DNA from: DATMBF01 sp035559595
GTDB taxonomy: Bacteria; Bacteroidota; Ignavibacteria; UBA10030
Direction of reading: 5' to 3'
NCBI GenBank assembly: GCA_035559595.1
Contig: DATMBF010000005.1
Location: 200,887 to 264,886 of the forward strand
DNA length: 64,000 bases
Shown here one piece after another: positions 9,048 to 18,315 of this stretch (within the stretch, counting starts at the first letter, position 1; each line of letters starts with the position of its first letter). A program made the translations under genes and the position numbers. Below the pieces are notes generated by a model, which was not told the origin of the DNA, did no database searches, and worked only from the letters and a program-made list of their open reading frames with translations.

Positions 9048-9374
9048 ATGAATTGTCCTCATTGTAACCAACCCGCATCGACCTTTTTCGAGTCCATGTT
9101 CAGTCTGCGAGGCGTTTCTATCTCCGAAGCCATTCGAATGTATTTCAAATGTCGCAATTGCGGAACGCTCCTGCAGCATACGGGCTTCGGCAAAGAAACC
9201 ACGATCTTTCTTACGGCGTCAGTTGCCGTCCTCGCAATCCTCACGCAGTTTGAGATTTTTTTGCCCCTTGTGGGTTTAGTCGCTTACGGCTTGCTGGTTT
9301 TGATCGGATTCGCATATTGCTTTTGGAAGTATGGCAAGATCGCCAAAGTGAATCCGGAAGAGAGAACTGCTTAA
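9048..9374 (+). CDS. Zinc-ribbon membrane protein, unknown function
   Basis: A 108-residue protein with a CPHC...CRNC zinc ribbon at residues 3-37, followed by two closely spaced transmembrane helices (about 50-90) and a short charged tail. I chose the ATG at 9048 because an AGAGGAG Shine-Dalgarno precedes it and the first Cys pair directly follows; the open frame runs further upstream to 8946 but without a family-like N-terminus. It follows tRNA-Arg by 109 bases and ends before a strong terminator. No function is recognised; it resembles small CXXC-rich membrane proteins of unknown role. Confidence 0.7.
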   Translation: MNCPHCNQPASTFFESMFSLRGVSISEAIRMYFKCRNCGTLLQHTGFGKETTIFLTASVAVLAILTQFEIFLPLVGLVAYGLLVLIGFAYCFWKYGKIAKVNPEERTA

Positions 9375-9403
9375 GCTTTCCATTGGATTTCTGATGTTTA
9401 AAG

Positions 9404-9427
9404 AAGCCCGTTATCGGGCTTTTTTCT
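9404..9427 (+). terminator. Intrinsic terminator
   Basis: Stem AAGCCCG (9404-9410), loop TTAT, CGGGCTT (9415-9421), then a run of T. It ends only 20 bases before the start codon at 9448, leaving no room for a promoter after it. Confidence 0.8.
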
Positions 9428-9447
9428 TTCAAAGAAGGAGGGTGACT

Positions 9448-10356
9448 ATGCGCCTTCGAGTGCTTGCCGCAACGGTTCTTCTGCCGCTTGTCTCATCCGC
9501 TCAACGAATGCCCGAGCGATGGTTTTCTCTGAATCCCCTGGGATCAAACAATTCAGAGGGAAGCGATGGAGTCTCACTCATGCACTCCGTTTCTTCGTGG
9601 GGCGGTTTTGGCGGATATCGCATCACAAGGGACAATGAGCACGCCTGGCTCCAGCAGCTTGGCGGGTATATCGAGTTGGTGCGCATTGGCAACAACGAGA
9701 GTCTCGTTTTCACAAGCAGCATCGAATTCATTGCTAATCCCCATAACGACATTCGGTTTAATCCCCGGGCGACGTTCTGGGAAGAAGGCTTTCTTTACAC
9801 ACGCAGTGTCGGCGAATCCGCCTGGCAGGTAGGCTATTACCATCGTTGCAAGCATGATGTGGATAACTTGCTTCTCGGAAAGGAGCGTTCACTCATTTTT
9901 GGAAGTCTGTTGGGGAAGTATCTTCTTCCATTCAAGATTGAGAATGATGAAGGACTGGCGGCACTGCGACTCGATCTCTACACAATCCGACAGGATGACA
10001 GAATTCCGCAGTCTTTCAACGAAGCGACGCCCAACTGGAAGCGGATGTTAGGAAGCCTTGGGCTGAACGTTCACGTCCGTGAGGGTGGCAATGCAACCGT
10101 TGGCTGGTATACAACGGGTTGGTTTTCCCTAACGTCGTTCGGTACAAAAGAGAATGTGATCTTTCGGTTTGATAAGATTGACAAGGTGACGGTCAACGGT
10201 GGATTGGCTGTTGGATATGCGATCCGTGGAAATGCACACTTCAGAATCGGAATGACGTACGAGTATCTCTCCGATACAGGCATCACTCCGTTTCCGGAGA
10301 GATCGAATCTTCTCTCGTTCGGCGTAACGATTCTTGATCCCAACGTGATGTGGTAG
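9448..10356 (+). CDS. Probable outer-membrane protein, unknown function
   Basis: A 302-residue exported protein. An AAGGAGGG Shine-Dalgarno precedes the ATG at 9448; the signal peptide MRLRVLAATVLLPLVSSAQ would be cleaved after SSA. The rest consists of alternating polar/hydrophobic strands rich in Gly, Trp and Tyr, and ends in an aromatic residue (Trp), as outer-membrane beta-barrels do. I do not recognise the family. It lies between a terminator and the proS promoter and appears to be monocistronic. Confidence 0.65.
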   Translation: MRLRVLAATVLLPLVSSAQRMPERWFSLNPLGSNNSEGSDGVSLMHSVSSWGGFGGYRITRDNEHAWLQQLGGYIELVRIGNNESLVFTSSIEFIANPHNDIRFNPRATFWEEGFLYTRSVGESAWQVGYYHRCKHDVDNLLLGKERSLIFGSLLGKYLLPFKIENDEGLAALRLDLYTIRQDDRIPQSFNEATPNWKRMLGSLGLNVHVREGGNATVGWYTTGWFSLTSFGTKENVIFRFDKIDKVTVNGGLAVGYAIRGNAHFRIGMTYEYLSDTGITPFPERSNLLSFGVTILDPNVMW

Positions 10357-10367
10357 AGAGAAGTTTG

Positions 10368-10398
10368 TTGCACTCCCTTGCAAAGTTTAGTACATTGA
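10368..10398 (+). promoter_or_regulatory. Promoter, TTG-N20-TACATTGA, for proS-dnaE-trxA
   Basis: TTG at 10368-10370, exactly 20 bases, TACATTGA at 10391-10398; proS starts at 10434, so the leader would be about 30 nt. Same grammar as the other copies in the window. Confidence 0.65.
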
Positions 10399-10433
10399 CG
10401 CGCACAATCTGATTTCACTCACCTCATTCTTCG

Positions 10434-12125
10434 ATGCGACTCAGCAAAGCGTTTATTCCGACTCAAAAAGAGATTCCCGCAGACGCCACCATTCCCAGTC
10501 ATCAACTGATGCTCCGTGCCGGATTGATGCGGCAGTTGACCGCCGGCGTTTATGCTTTTCTGCCACTGGGTTACCGCGCCATGCAAAAAGCGATGAACAT
10601 TGTTCGCGAAGAGATGAATGCTATCGGTGGGCAAGAATTTTATTTACCGGCCTTGAATCCCGAAGCTCTTTGGATTCAAACGGGGCGGCGCGATGTTCCG
10701 AATTTCATCCTCAGCATCAAAGAGCGAGACCTCGTTCTTGCTCCGACGCATGAAGAAGTAATTGGATGGCTCGCGGCGATGCACATACAGTCTTACAAAG
10801 ACCTGCCGCAGATTTGGTACCAGATCCAGACGAAGTTCCGTAATGAGCCGCGGCCTCGGTCGGGGGTGCTCCGTGGACGTCAGTTTATCATGAAGGACTC
10901 GTATAGTCTCGACTCGGGCTGGGAAGGCTTGGACAGGAGCTATGAGGCTCATGCCGAAGCTTACAAACGGATTTTCCAGAGGTGTGGACTAAAGTTCTTC
11001 GTTGTCGGAGCGTCGAGTGGGGCAATGGGTGGAACAGGGTCTCAGGAATTCATGGTTGAAGCCGAACATGGTGAGGATTCCATGGTGCTGTGCAAATCCT
11101 GCAACTACGCAGCAAATGTAGAAATCGCTCAATCAAACGTTCCACCGGTTGGAAGGATTGCAAATGGCAAGACCATCGAAGAAATCCACACACCCAACAT
11201 CCGAACCATTGACCAGCTTGCGGAGTTTTTGAAGGTTGACCACGCCCGATTGGCGAAGTCGCTCGTCTACAAGCACAACGGCAAACCCGTGCTCATCCTC
11301 ATGGTGGGCAACGATCAGCTTAATGAGTCGAAGTTGGCGGCAGCGCTTGGTGGGGGGGATCTTCAGGTCATGGAGCCTTCAGAGTTGAAGAGGCTAACTG
11401 GGGCAGATGGCGGCTCTATCGGTCCCGTCGGACTCCGGGGCTTCAAGATCATTGCCGACAAACGGCTTGAAGGGGCAAATGGATTGATCAGCGGAGCCAA
11501 CAAGAACGACTATCATCTGACCAATATCGATTTGAACCGCGATGCCAGAGTCGACGGCTATTTTGACCTCCGAACGGTCGAAGAGGGCGAGCCATGCCCC
11601 AATTGTGGAACGCCGTTGAAGTTTTCGAATGCCATTGAACTTGGACATATCTTCAAGCTTGGCACGAAGTATTCCGAAGCGCTCAACGCAACCTTCCTTG
11701 ATGAAAGCGGCAAATCACAGCCCATTGTTATGGGAAGCTACGGAATCGGCATTGAGCGAATCATTGCTTGCGCCATCGAGCAGGGGCATGACGAGCATGG
11801 CATCGTGTGGGATAAATCGCTTGCGCCTTACGATGTGCATCTCATTGCAGTGAGTATGAATAACAAGGACGTTGTCCTTCACTCGAATCAGCTTTACCGT
11901 GCCTTGACGGAAGCACATGTCGATACGCTGTTTGATGATCGAGCTAATGTTACGCCGGGATTTAAATTCAAAGATGCTGATCTGTTGGGGATGCCTCTGC
12001 AGGTCATTGTTGGTGAAAAGGGGCTTCGCGAGAAGAAAGTCGAGATCAAGATGAGGAAATCAGGCGAACGGATGATGGTAGAAGCCGAACGCGTGATTGA
12101 AGAAGTCAAGAAGCTGCTGAAGTAA
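10434..12125 (+). CDS. proS: Prolyl-tRNA synthetase (bacterial type with editing domain)
   Basis: Charges tRNA-Pro in the cytosol. The 563-residue length, class II motif 2 (FRNEPRPRSGVLRGRQF), motif 3 (GSYGIGIERI) and a long insertion between motifs 2 and 3 (about residues 225-400, the INS editing domain) mark the full-length bacterial form. The C-terminal anticodon-binding domain follows. Many Bacteroidota and Chlorobi carry the shorter archaeal/eukaryote-like enzyme instead, so this form is informative for placement. First gene of proS-dnaE-trxA. Confidence 0.96.
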   Translation: MRLSKAFIPTQKEIPADATIPSHQLMLRAGLMRQLTAGVYAFLPLGYRAMQKAMNIVREEMNAIGGQEFYLPALNPEALWIQTGRRDVPNFILSIKERDLVLAPTHEEVIGWLAAMHIQSYKDLPQIWYQIQTKFRNEPRPRSGVLRGRQFIMKDSYSLDSGWEGLDRSYEAHAEAYKRIFQRCGLKFFVVGASSGAMGGTGSQEFMVEAEHGEDSMVLCKSCNYAANVEIAQSNVPPVGRIANGKTIEEIHTPNIRTIDQLAEFLKVDHARLAKSLVYKHNGKPVLILMVGNDQLNESKLAAALGGGDLQVMEPSELKRLTGADGGSIGPVGLRGFKIIADKRLEGANGLISGANKNDYHLTNIDLNRDARVDGYFDLRTVEEGEPCPNCGTPLKFSNAIELGHIFKLGTKYSEALNATFLDESGKSQPIVMGSYGIGIERIIACAIEQGHDEHGIVWDKSLAPYDVHLIAVSMNNKDVVLHSNQLYRALTEAHVDTLFDDRANVTPGFKFKDADLLGMPLQVIVGEKGLREKKVEIKMRKSGERMMVEAERVIEEVKKLLK

Positions 12126-12165
12126 CGTTTCGCCCCATCCTGTTGTCGTTTTGTGGATTTCAATC

Positions 12166-15100
12166 ATGCCTCAATTTGTTCATCTCCATAATCATTCTCA
12201 TTACAGCTTACTTGATGGTGCGTCGCGGATCGAAGGTCTGGTGCAGGCGGCAGTGGAGCAGAAAATGCCTGCCGTTGCATTGACAGACCATGGTGTGATG
12301 TTCGGTGCAATTGAATTTTACAAAAAAGCCAAGAAGGCAGGCGTTAAGCCGATCATTGGCTTCGAAGCGTACGTCGTGACACGCGGAAGCCGTCGTGACA
12401 AGACCGTCGGCAGTGAAAAAAGCGGGAGACTGACCGGAAGGGGAATCTATCATCACATTCTTCTTCTCGCTAAGAACGAAGTCGGCTACAAGAACCTCAT
12501 CAAACTCTGCACTCTTGGACATACCGAGGGTTTCTACTACAAGCCGCGCATTGATGTCGAGCTTCTCAACAAATACCGCGAAGGGATTGTCGCGACGTCT
12601 GCATGTCCGGGTGGTGTTGTTTCTGCACATCTTGTGAATGGGAATTACGATGAGGCAAAGGTTGTCGCGGGGATATACAAGGACATCTTCGGTGAGGATT
12701 TCTATATCGAGATCCAGAATCACGGTATGCAGGTTGAAGAGCCGATTCTTCGTGATGCGCCCCGTCTGGCAAAAGAGCTTGGCTTGAAACTCGTTGCGAC
12801 GAACGATGTGCACTACATCAGACCCGAGCACGCCCTCCCGCACAACATCATGCTCTACATTCCGGATGCGAGCAGTACGAATATTCCCAATTACAACGTG
12901 TTGAGATATGGGACGGATCAGCTCTACTTCAAGAGCGCGGAGGAGATGGAGAGGCTTTTCGCCGATTGGCCGGAGGCCGTGAAATCGACGTTGGAGATTG
13001 CGGAAAAATGTAACCTCGAGCTGGATCTCAAGACCAACCACATGCCGGATTTTCCAATCCCGCCAGATGCTGGCGTGAATACTCTGGAAACATATCTTGA
13101 AAAGCTGGCACAGGAAGGCCTGCGAAAGCGTTATTCCACTCTTACTCCAGAAATGGAGGAACGACTTCGACACGAATTGAATGTTATTAACCGCATGGGA
13201 TATGCGGGGTACTTTTTGATTGTGCAGGACTTCATCAACGCAGCGCGGAGAATGGGAGTGCGTGTGGGTCCCGGTCGTGGCAGTGCCGCGGGAAGTCTTG
13301 TCTCATACTCTGTCGGCATCACGGATGTTGATCCACTGCATTACGGCCTCCTCTTTGAACGATTCCTGAACCCGGATCGTGTCAGCATGCCGGATATCGA
13401 CGTGGATTTTGCTGATGACAAAAGGGACAGAGTCATTCAATACGTTCGGGAGAAATACGGCAAAGATTCGGTTGCTCAGATCATTACCTTTGGGACGCTT
13501 TCCGCGAGGGCAGTGCTGAAAGATGTCGGGCGAGTACTTGGCATTCCACTTGGTACTATCGATTCCATAACAAAACAAATTCCTGTTGTGCAAGGGAAAG
13601 TCACACCACTCGCCGAGGCGCTGGAATCGATCGCCGATCTCAAGTGGGTGAAAGAGAGCACTGATCCAAAAATCAAGCTCCTCATTGACACTGCACTTGT
13701 CCTTGAAGGCCTCAATCGCAATGTCTCTACCCATGCTGCCGGCGTTGTCATTGCACCGGGAGACATTAGTGACTTCGTTCCAATGTATCAGACGCCGCAG
13801 ACTGAGCTGATGACGCAATACAACATGAAGGATTTGGAAGAAGCGGGCCTGCTCAAGATGGACTTCCTAGGGTTACGAACTCTCACCGTTTTAGACAATG
13901 CCCTTCAGCTCATCAAGGAAAACCATGGCAAAGAACTCGATCTTAATCGCTTGCCGACTGGAGATAGCAAGACGCTTGACCTTTTCGCGAAGGGCCAAAC
14001 AGTGGCGGTCTTTCAGTTTGAGAGCTCCGGAATGCAGGATTACCTGAGAAAGCTAAGACCGAGCTCCATCCATGATCTCGTGGCAATGAATGCGCTCTAC
14101 CGCCCGGGGCCGATGGAAAACATACCCGAATTCATCGATCGAAAAAATGGTAGAGGTCGAATCGAATATGTTCATCCAAAACTCGAGCCCATCCTGAAGG
14201 AGACTTATGGTGTTATCGTTTATCAGGAGCAGGTAATGCGCATTGCCAGTGAAATTGCCGGTTTCAGTCTCGCCAAAGCCGATTTGATGCGCCGAGCAAT
14301 GGGGAAGAAGGACAAGGCGCTCATGGCCGAGCAGAAGAAGGAATTTGTGAATGGCGCAGTGCAAAACGGTATTGACAAGAAGGTGGCTGCCGAAATATTT
14401 GATTTGATTGAGAAGTTTGCCTCGTACGGATTCAACAAGTCCCACAGTGTCGCTTACTCCGTTCTTGCGTATCAAACGGCCTACCTCAAAGCACACTATC
14501 CGGCAGAATACATGGCCGCTACGCTCACAAGCGAAATCGGAGACACGGATAAGATTGTTCTCTTCATTGACGATTGCCGCAAGCTGGGTATTGACGTTTT
14601 GCCACCGGATGTGAATGAAAGCGGCGTGAATTTCGTCGTGACTCCAAAGGGGATTCGCTTTGGATTGAGTGCGATCAAGAACGTCGGTGTTGGCGCGGTG
14701 GAGGAAATCGTCAGAGCAAGAAGTCGAGAGGGTTTGTTCCAGGATATCTTTGATTTCTGCTCGAGGGTAGATTTGCGGACAGTGAATAAAAAGACCATCG
14801 AAAGCTTGATCCAGGCCGGCGCTTTCGATTCCCTTCATTCTCATCGAGCACAGCTTTTCGATGTTGCCGAGCGCGCAATGGCATTTGGCCAATCGGCTCA
14901 GGAGAACACGGGGCGGGGACAATCGAGTCTCTTTGAAGGAGGAACCGCAAAACGTCTTGCTGTTCGACCTGCTCTGCCTGCCGTCGCTCCCTGGAGCGAG
15001 CTTGAGAAGCTCTCCCGCGAGAAAGCAGTCCTTGGATTCTATGTCTCGGGTCACCCCCTGTTGAAATTTTCGGATGAAATCGAGTCATTTGCCACTGCAA

Positions 15101-15633
15101 GGTTTGGGGAGCCTGAGAAAGTAAAATCTGGCTCGTTGGTTCGCGTCTGTGGTGTCGTATCAAGCGTCAAGCGGAAGATCGACAAGCGGGAAAACATGAT
15201 GGCCTTTGTAACGCTCGAAGATTTTTCCGGAAAAGGGGAATGCATTGTGTTTTCCGACGCTTTCCAGAAATATGGTCCGATTCTGCAGCCGGAGTCGATG
15301 GTAATGGTTATCGGAAAGGGGGAGTCCAACGGGGATGCGTTGAAGATCATCGCCAACGAGATCATCCCGATGGAGCAGGTGCGGGACAGATTGACGAAGA
15401 GCGTTAACCTTTTTCTCAATCTCGACACGGCAGATGAAAACACGGTGGTGGAACTTCGAAAGGTGATGGAGGAACATCGAGGTCGATGCATGTGTTATAT
15501 TACCGTCACTGGTGGCGGAAAAGCCAAGAATACCGTATATTTAGCTCGCAGACATGCTGTGAACCCAAGTATCGAGTTCATCCATGCAGTGAAAGAACTT
15601 CTTGGTCCAGCCGCTGTCCGCCTACAAGCTTAA
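12166..15633 (+). CDS. dnaE: DNA polymerase III alpha subunit
   Basis: Replicative polymerase, 1155 residues. Order of domains: PHP domain (FVHLHNHSHYSLLDGA at the N-terminus), palm with the catalytic PDIDVDF motif near residue 411, fingers (RPGPMENIPEFIDRK; GFNKSHSVAYS), tandem helix-hairpin-helix region and an OB fold (VRVCGVVSSVKRKIDKRENMM) near the C-terminus. I chose the ATG at 12166, next to the conserved PHP start; a GTG at 12151 would add five residues. It lies 40 bases after proS and 13 bases before trxA. Confidence 0.96.
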   Translation: MPQFVHLHNHSHYSLLDGASRIEGLVQAAVEQKMPAVALTDHGVMFGAIEFYKKAKKAGVKPIIGFEAYVVTRGSRRDKTVGSEKSGRLTGRGIYHHILLLAKNEVGYKNLIKLCTLGHTEGFYYKPRIDVELLNKYREGIVATSACPGGVVSAHLVNGNYDEAKVVAGIYKDIFGEDFYIEIQNHGMQVEEPILRDAPRLAKELGLKLVATNDVHYIRPEHALPHNIMLYIPDASSTNIPNYNVLRYGTDQLYFKSAEEMERLFADWPEAVKSTLEIAEKCNLELDLKTNHMPDFPIPPDAGVNTLETYLEKLAQEGLRKRYSTLTPEMEERLRHELNVINRMGYAGYFLIVQDFINAARRMGVRVGPGRGSAAGSLVSYSVGITDVDPLHYGLLFERFLNPDRVSMPDIDVDFADDKRDRVIQYVREKYGKDSVAQIITFGTLSARAVLKDVGRVLGIPLGTIDSITKQIPVVQGKVTPLAEALESIADLKWVKESTDPKIKLLIDTALVLEGLNRNVSTHAAGVVIAPGDISDFVPMYQTPQTELMTQYNMKDLEEAGLLKMDFLGLRTLTVLDNALQLIKENHGKELDLNRLPTGDSKTLDLFAKGQTVAVFQFESSGMQDYLRKLRPSSIHDLVAMNALYRPGPMENIPEFIDRKNGRGRIEYVHPKLEPILKETYGVIVYQEQVMRIASEIAGFSLAKADLMRRAMGKKDKALMAEQKKEFVNGAVQNGIDKKVAAEIFDLIEKFASYGFNKSHSVAYSVLAYQTAYLKAHYPAEYMAATLTSEIGDTDKIVLFIDDCRKLGIDVLPPDVNESGVNFVVTPKGIRFGLSAIKNVGVGAVEEIVRARSREGLFQDIFDFCSRVDLRTVNKKTIESLIQAGAFDSLHSHRAQLFDVAERAMAFGQSAQENTGRGQSSLFEGGTAKRLAVRPALPAVAPWSELEKLSREKAVLGFYVSGHPLLKFSDEIESFATARFGEPEKVKSGSLVRVCGVVSSVKRKIDKRENMMAFVTLEDFSGKGECIVFSDAFQKYGPILQPESMVMVIGKGESNGDALKIIANEIIPMEQVRDRLTKSVNLFLNLDTADENTVVELRKVMEEHRGRCMCYITVTGGGKAKNTVYLARRHAVNPSIEFIHAVKELLGPAAVRLQA

Positions 15634-15646
15634 CAGAGGAGAATTC

Positions 15647-15970
15647 ATGAAACCGATTGAGCTTACCGACACGAATTTCCAGCAAGAAGTTGTGCAATCC
15701 GATCGACCTGTGCTGGTCGATTTCTGGGCGGAGTGGTGTGGGCCCTGCAAAATGATTGCCCCATTGGTCGAGGAGCTTGCCAAGGAGTACGACGGCAAGC
15801 TAAAGGTCGGAAAGGTCGATGTCGATGCGAATCAACAGGTCTCGACACAATTTGGCATTCGGAGTATTCCCACGCTCTTGATTTTTAAAGGCGGAAAAGT
15901 TGTCGACCAAGTCGTTGGAGCAGTGCCAAAGCGAATGCTCGCCGAAAAGCTTGCAAAACATCTCAACTGA
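15647..15970 (+). CDS. trxA: Thioredoxin
   Basis: Cytosolic dithiol-disulfide reductant, 107 residues. The active site is WCGPC at residues 30-34, with the conserved cis-Pro in SIPTLLIF. An AGAGGAGA Shine-Dalgarno lies 4 bases before the ATG at 15647, which rules out the longer open frame starting inside dnaE. Last gene of the proS-dnaE-trxA run and followed by a terminator. Confidence 0.95.
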   Translation: MKPIELTDTNFQQEVVQSDRPVLVDFWAEWCGPCKMIAPLVEELAKEYDGKLKVGKVDVDANQQVSTQFGIRSIPTLLIFKGGKVVDQVVGAVPKRMLAEKLAKHLN

Positions 15971-15985
15971 ATACGCAACATATGG

Positions 15986-16026
15986 AATGCGAGAACGTCG
16001 GTAAGTCCGGCTTCTCGCATTTTCAT
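15986..16026 (+). terminator. Intrinsic terminator after trxA
   Basis: Perfect 10-bp stem AATGCGAGAA (15986-15995) / TTCTCGCATT (16012-16021) with a 16-base loop, followed by a T-rich tail. Confidence 0.75.
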
Positions 16027-16085
16027 TTCCGGGATAACCCATCGAAGACTATCGTTGACTGCATGCAACGAATTGAAAGACTAAC

Positions 16086-17849
16086 GTGACCTACAAGAAA
16101 CGAACTCATACCTGCGGTGAATTACGCCGGTCTCATCTTGGTCAAGTCGTCACTCTCAATGGGTGGGTCGATACGGCAAGGGATCTGGGTGGCGTGATTT
16201 TTGTCGATCTCCGCGATCGTTATGGAACGACTCAGGTTGTCTTTGCGCCTCAACATAACGAGAAGGCGTATGCGGTTGCGCAATCCTTGAGGTCTGAATA
16301 TGTGATCTCGGTGACGGGCAAGGTCGAGGAGCGTCCTGCGGGTACGTTGAATCCGAATATTCCGACCGGTGAAGTTGACGTCATCGTTCAGGAAGTAACG
16401 CTCTTGAACAAGGCGGAGACGCCGCCGTTTCCGATTCGTGACTCAGTGGATGCCGGGGAGGAGTTGCGTCTCAAGTATCGTTACCTCGACCTTCGTCGTC
16501 CGGCGATGCAGAAGTTTCTGCTCGCGCGTCATCGCTTTTATCAGATTACACGAGGGTATTACGACAGGCTGGGTTTTGTCGAGGTGGAGACTCCGATGCT
16601 TATGAAGAGCACACCCGAGGGGGCGCGTGATTTTTTGGTGCCGAGCCGTTTACATCGGGGCAAGTTCTATGCTCTTCCTCAATCTCCACAAACGTATAAA
16701 CAGATTCTCATGGTGGCGGGATTCGATCGGTATTTTCAGATCGTGAAGTGTTTTCGTGATGAGGATTTCAGGGCCGATCGACAGCCGGAATTTACACAGA
16801 TCGACGTCGAGATGTCGTTTGTCGATGAGAACGACGTGATGGAAACGACGGAGGGATTGATTCAGGAGCTGTTCTCTGGAATTCTCAATGTCAACATCCC
16901 CCGACCATTTCGTCGGATGACTTACGCGGAGGCGATGGAGACGTACGGGAGCGACAAACCGGATACTCGCTATGGTCTTACGTTCACCAATGTTTCCGAG
17001 GAGTTGAAGAACAGTGCGTTTCGAGTTTTCAGCGAGACCATCAACAAGGGGGGTGTCGTTGCCGGTTTTGTCGTGCCCGGACTTGCCGGATACACACGAA
17101 ATCAACTAGATACCCTCACGGATTTTGCAAAGTCTTTGGGTGCAGGGGGACTTATCTATTACAAAGTTCAGAATGACAAAATCGAGTCATCGGTGGAGAA
17201 GTTTGTTTCGAAAGAAGAGATCAGCGCCGTTGCTCGGAAGATGGCGGCCAAAGCGGGCGACCTCGGACTGCTGATCTCCGGACAATGGCTGCAAGCCTAT
17301 TCGATTCTTGGCGGATTGCGTTCCGAAATGGCTCAACGGCTAAATCTTGTTCCAAGCGGAAAATGGGAATTCTTGTGGGTAACGGATTTTCCATTACTTG
17401 AATACAGTGACGAGGAGAAGCGATTCATGGCAGTGCATCACCCGTTCACTTCTCCCAAGTTGGAGGATCTCGGGTTGCTCGACAGCGCTCCAGAAAAAGC
17501 TCGCGCGCGTGCGTACGATTTGGTTCTGAACGGGAACGAAGTCGCCGGGGGAAGCATCAGAATTTTCGATTCCTCACTACAGTCCAAAATGTTCGCATTA
17601 CTTGGGATCAACGCTGAAGAGGCGAGGCAGAAGTTCGGGTTTTTGCTCGATGCCTTCAAGTACGGAGCTCCACCGCACGGTGGAATCGCCTACGGCGTTG
17701 ACCGTCTCGTGATGCTGATGACGGGCGGAAGATCACTCCGCGACGTCATTGCCTTTCCGAAAACGAGTAGTGGAGTCTCGCTGATGGACGAGGCTCCGTC
17801 AACCGTCGATAAAAAACAACTCGACGAGCTCCACATAAAGATCGTGTGA
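16086..17849 (+). CDS. aspS: Aspartyl-tRNA synthetase
   Basis: Charges tRNA-Asp (possibly also tRNA-Asn; no gatCAB or asnS is visible to decide). The 587-residue bacterial form has the N-terminal OB anticodon-binding domain, class II motif 1 (YLDLRRPAMQ), motif 2 (FRDEDFRADRQPEFTQID), the bacterial GAD insertion and motif 3 (GGIAYGVDRLVML). Starts at GTG 16086. A weak promoter-like TTC-N20-TATCGTTG ends at 16057. It begins a long run of tightly spaced genes to lolD. Confidence 0.96.
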   Translation: MTYKKRTHTCGELRRSHLGQVVTLNGWVDTARDLGGVIFVDLRDRYGTTQVVFAPQHNEKAYAVAQSLRSEYVISVTGKVEERPAGTLNPNIPTGEVDVIVQEVTLLNKAETPPFPIRDSVDAGEELRLKYRYLDLRRPAMQKFLLARHRFYQITRGYYDRLGFVEVETPMLMKSTPEGARDFLVPSRLHRGKFYALPQSPQTYKQILMVAGFDRYFQIVKCFRDEDFRADRQPEFTQIDVEMSFVDENDVMETTEGLIQELFSGILNVNIPRPFRRMTYAEAMETYGSDKPDTRYGLTFTNVSEELKNSAFRVFSETINKGGVVAGFVVPGLAGYTRNQLDTLTDFAKSLGAGGLIYYKVQNDKIESSVEKFVSKEEISAVARKMAAKAGDLGLLISGQWLQAYSILGGLRSEMAQRLNLVPSGKWEFLWVTDFPLLEYSDEEKRFMAVHHPFTSPKLEDLGLLDSAPEKARARAYDLVLNGNEVAGGSIRIFDSSLQSKMFALLGINAEEARQKFGFLLDAFKYGAPPHGGIAYGVDRLVMLMTGGRSLRDVIAFPKTSSGVSLMDEAPSTVDKKQLDELHIKIV

Positions 17850-17853
17850 GTCT

Positions 17854-18312
17854 ATGGCACGCTGGCACTCCATGGTGTTGGTCATGGTTCCTTCGTTTGC
17901 GTTGGCTCAAGAGTCAGATCCTTGGAATCGATCGCACTATGTGGATGTGCGAATGACAAGTGCATTCCTCGATGCGAAGTATAGCTACGCGGTCATGGAT
18001 TTTGGGAAGATTGGTGTTGTAGTATCCCCATACGACCGGCCGTCGATCGGTGGGACGTTCTCGATCCATCCTTTCAAGTCGTTGTTTGTGGAGGGTCAGC
18101 TCGGCGAGATTGCCTACAGCGAGTCAGCAACCGATAGTCCCATCTACAAGGCGAGGTACTTCTGGGGAGTGTATATCGGTGGAATGTTCCCGCTTACTTC
18201 CAGATACCAACTAACAATTATCGCGGGGCAAAGAGTGATTCACGTGGAAGGTGGTGGGTCTGCCATCAAGGATGCGGTGGCCGGTGTAGGCTTGGGGGTT
18301 TCATTTGAGTAG
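17854..18312 (+). CDS. Probable exported beta-barrel protein, unknown function
   Basis: A 152-residue protein with an N-terminal hydrophobic stretch ending in SFALAQ, read as a signal peptide. After it come alternating beta-strand patterns (SIGGTFSIHPFKSLFVEG, FWGVYIGGMFPL) ending in Phe-Glu, like a small eight-stranded outer-membrane barrel. No conserved motif recognised. It lies 4 bases after aspS and 3 bases before the AtuA-family gene. Confidence 0.6.
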   Translation: MARWHSMVLVMVPSFALAQESDPWNRSHYVDVRMTSAFLDAKYSYAVMDFGKIGVVVSPYDRPSIGGTFSIHPFKSLFVEGQLGEIAYSESATDSPIYKARYFWGVYIGGMFPLTSRYQLTIIAGQRVIHVEGGGSAIKDAVAGVGLGVSFE

Positions 18313-18315
18313 GTT

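Noticed and set aside
8637..9179. Minus-strand frame of 180 codons across the tRNA-Arg region
   Set aside because: It crosses the tRNA and a plus-strand gene with a clear Shine-Dalgarno; no protein-like features.
14053..15054. 333-codon open frame antisense to dnaE
   Set aside because: It lies wholly opposite conserved dnaE sequence, has no family-like motifs or Shine-Dalgarno, and is a codon-bias shadow. The same holds for long antisense frames in pnp (42950-43753), infB (37153-37785) and nusA (35912-36496).
16027..16057. Promoter of the common type before aspS (TTC-N20-TATCGTTG)
   Set aside because: Spacing fits, but TTG is changed to TTC and the core is poor; kept only as a remark in the aspS entry.
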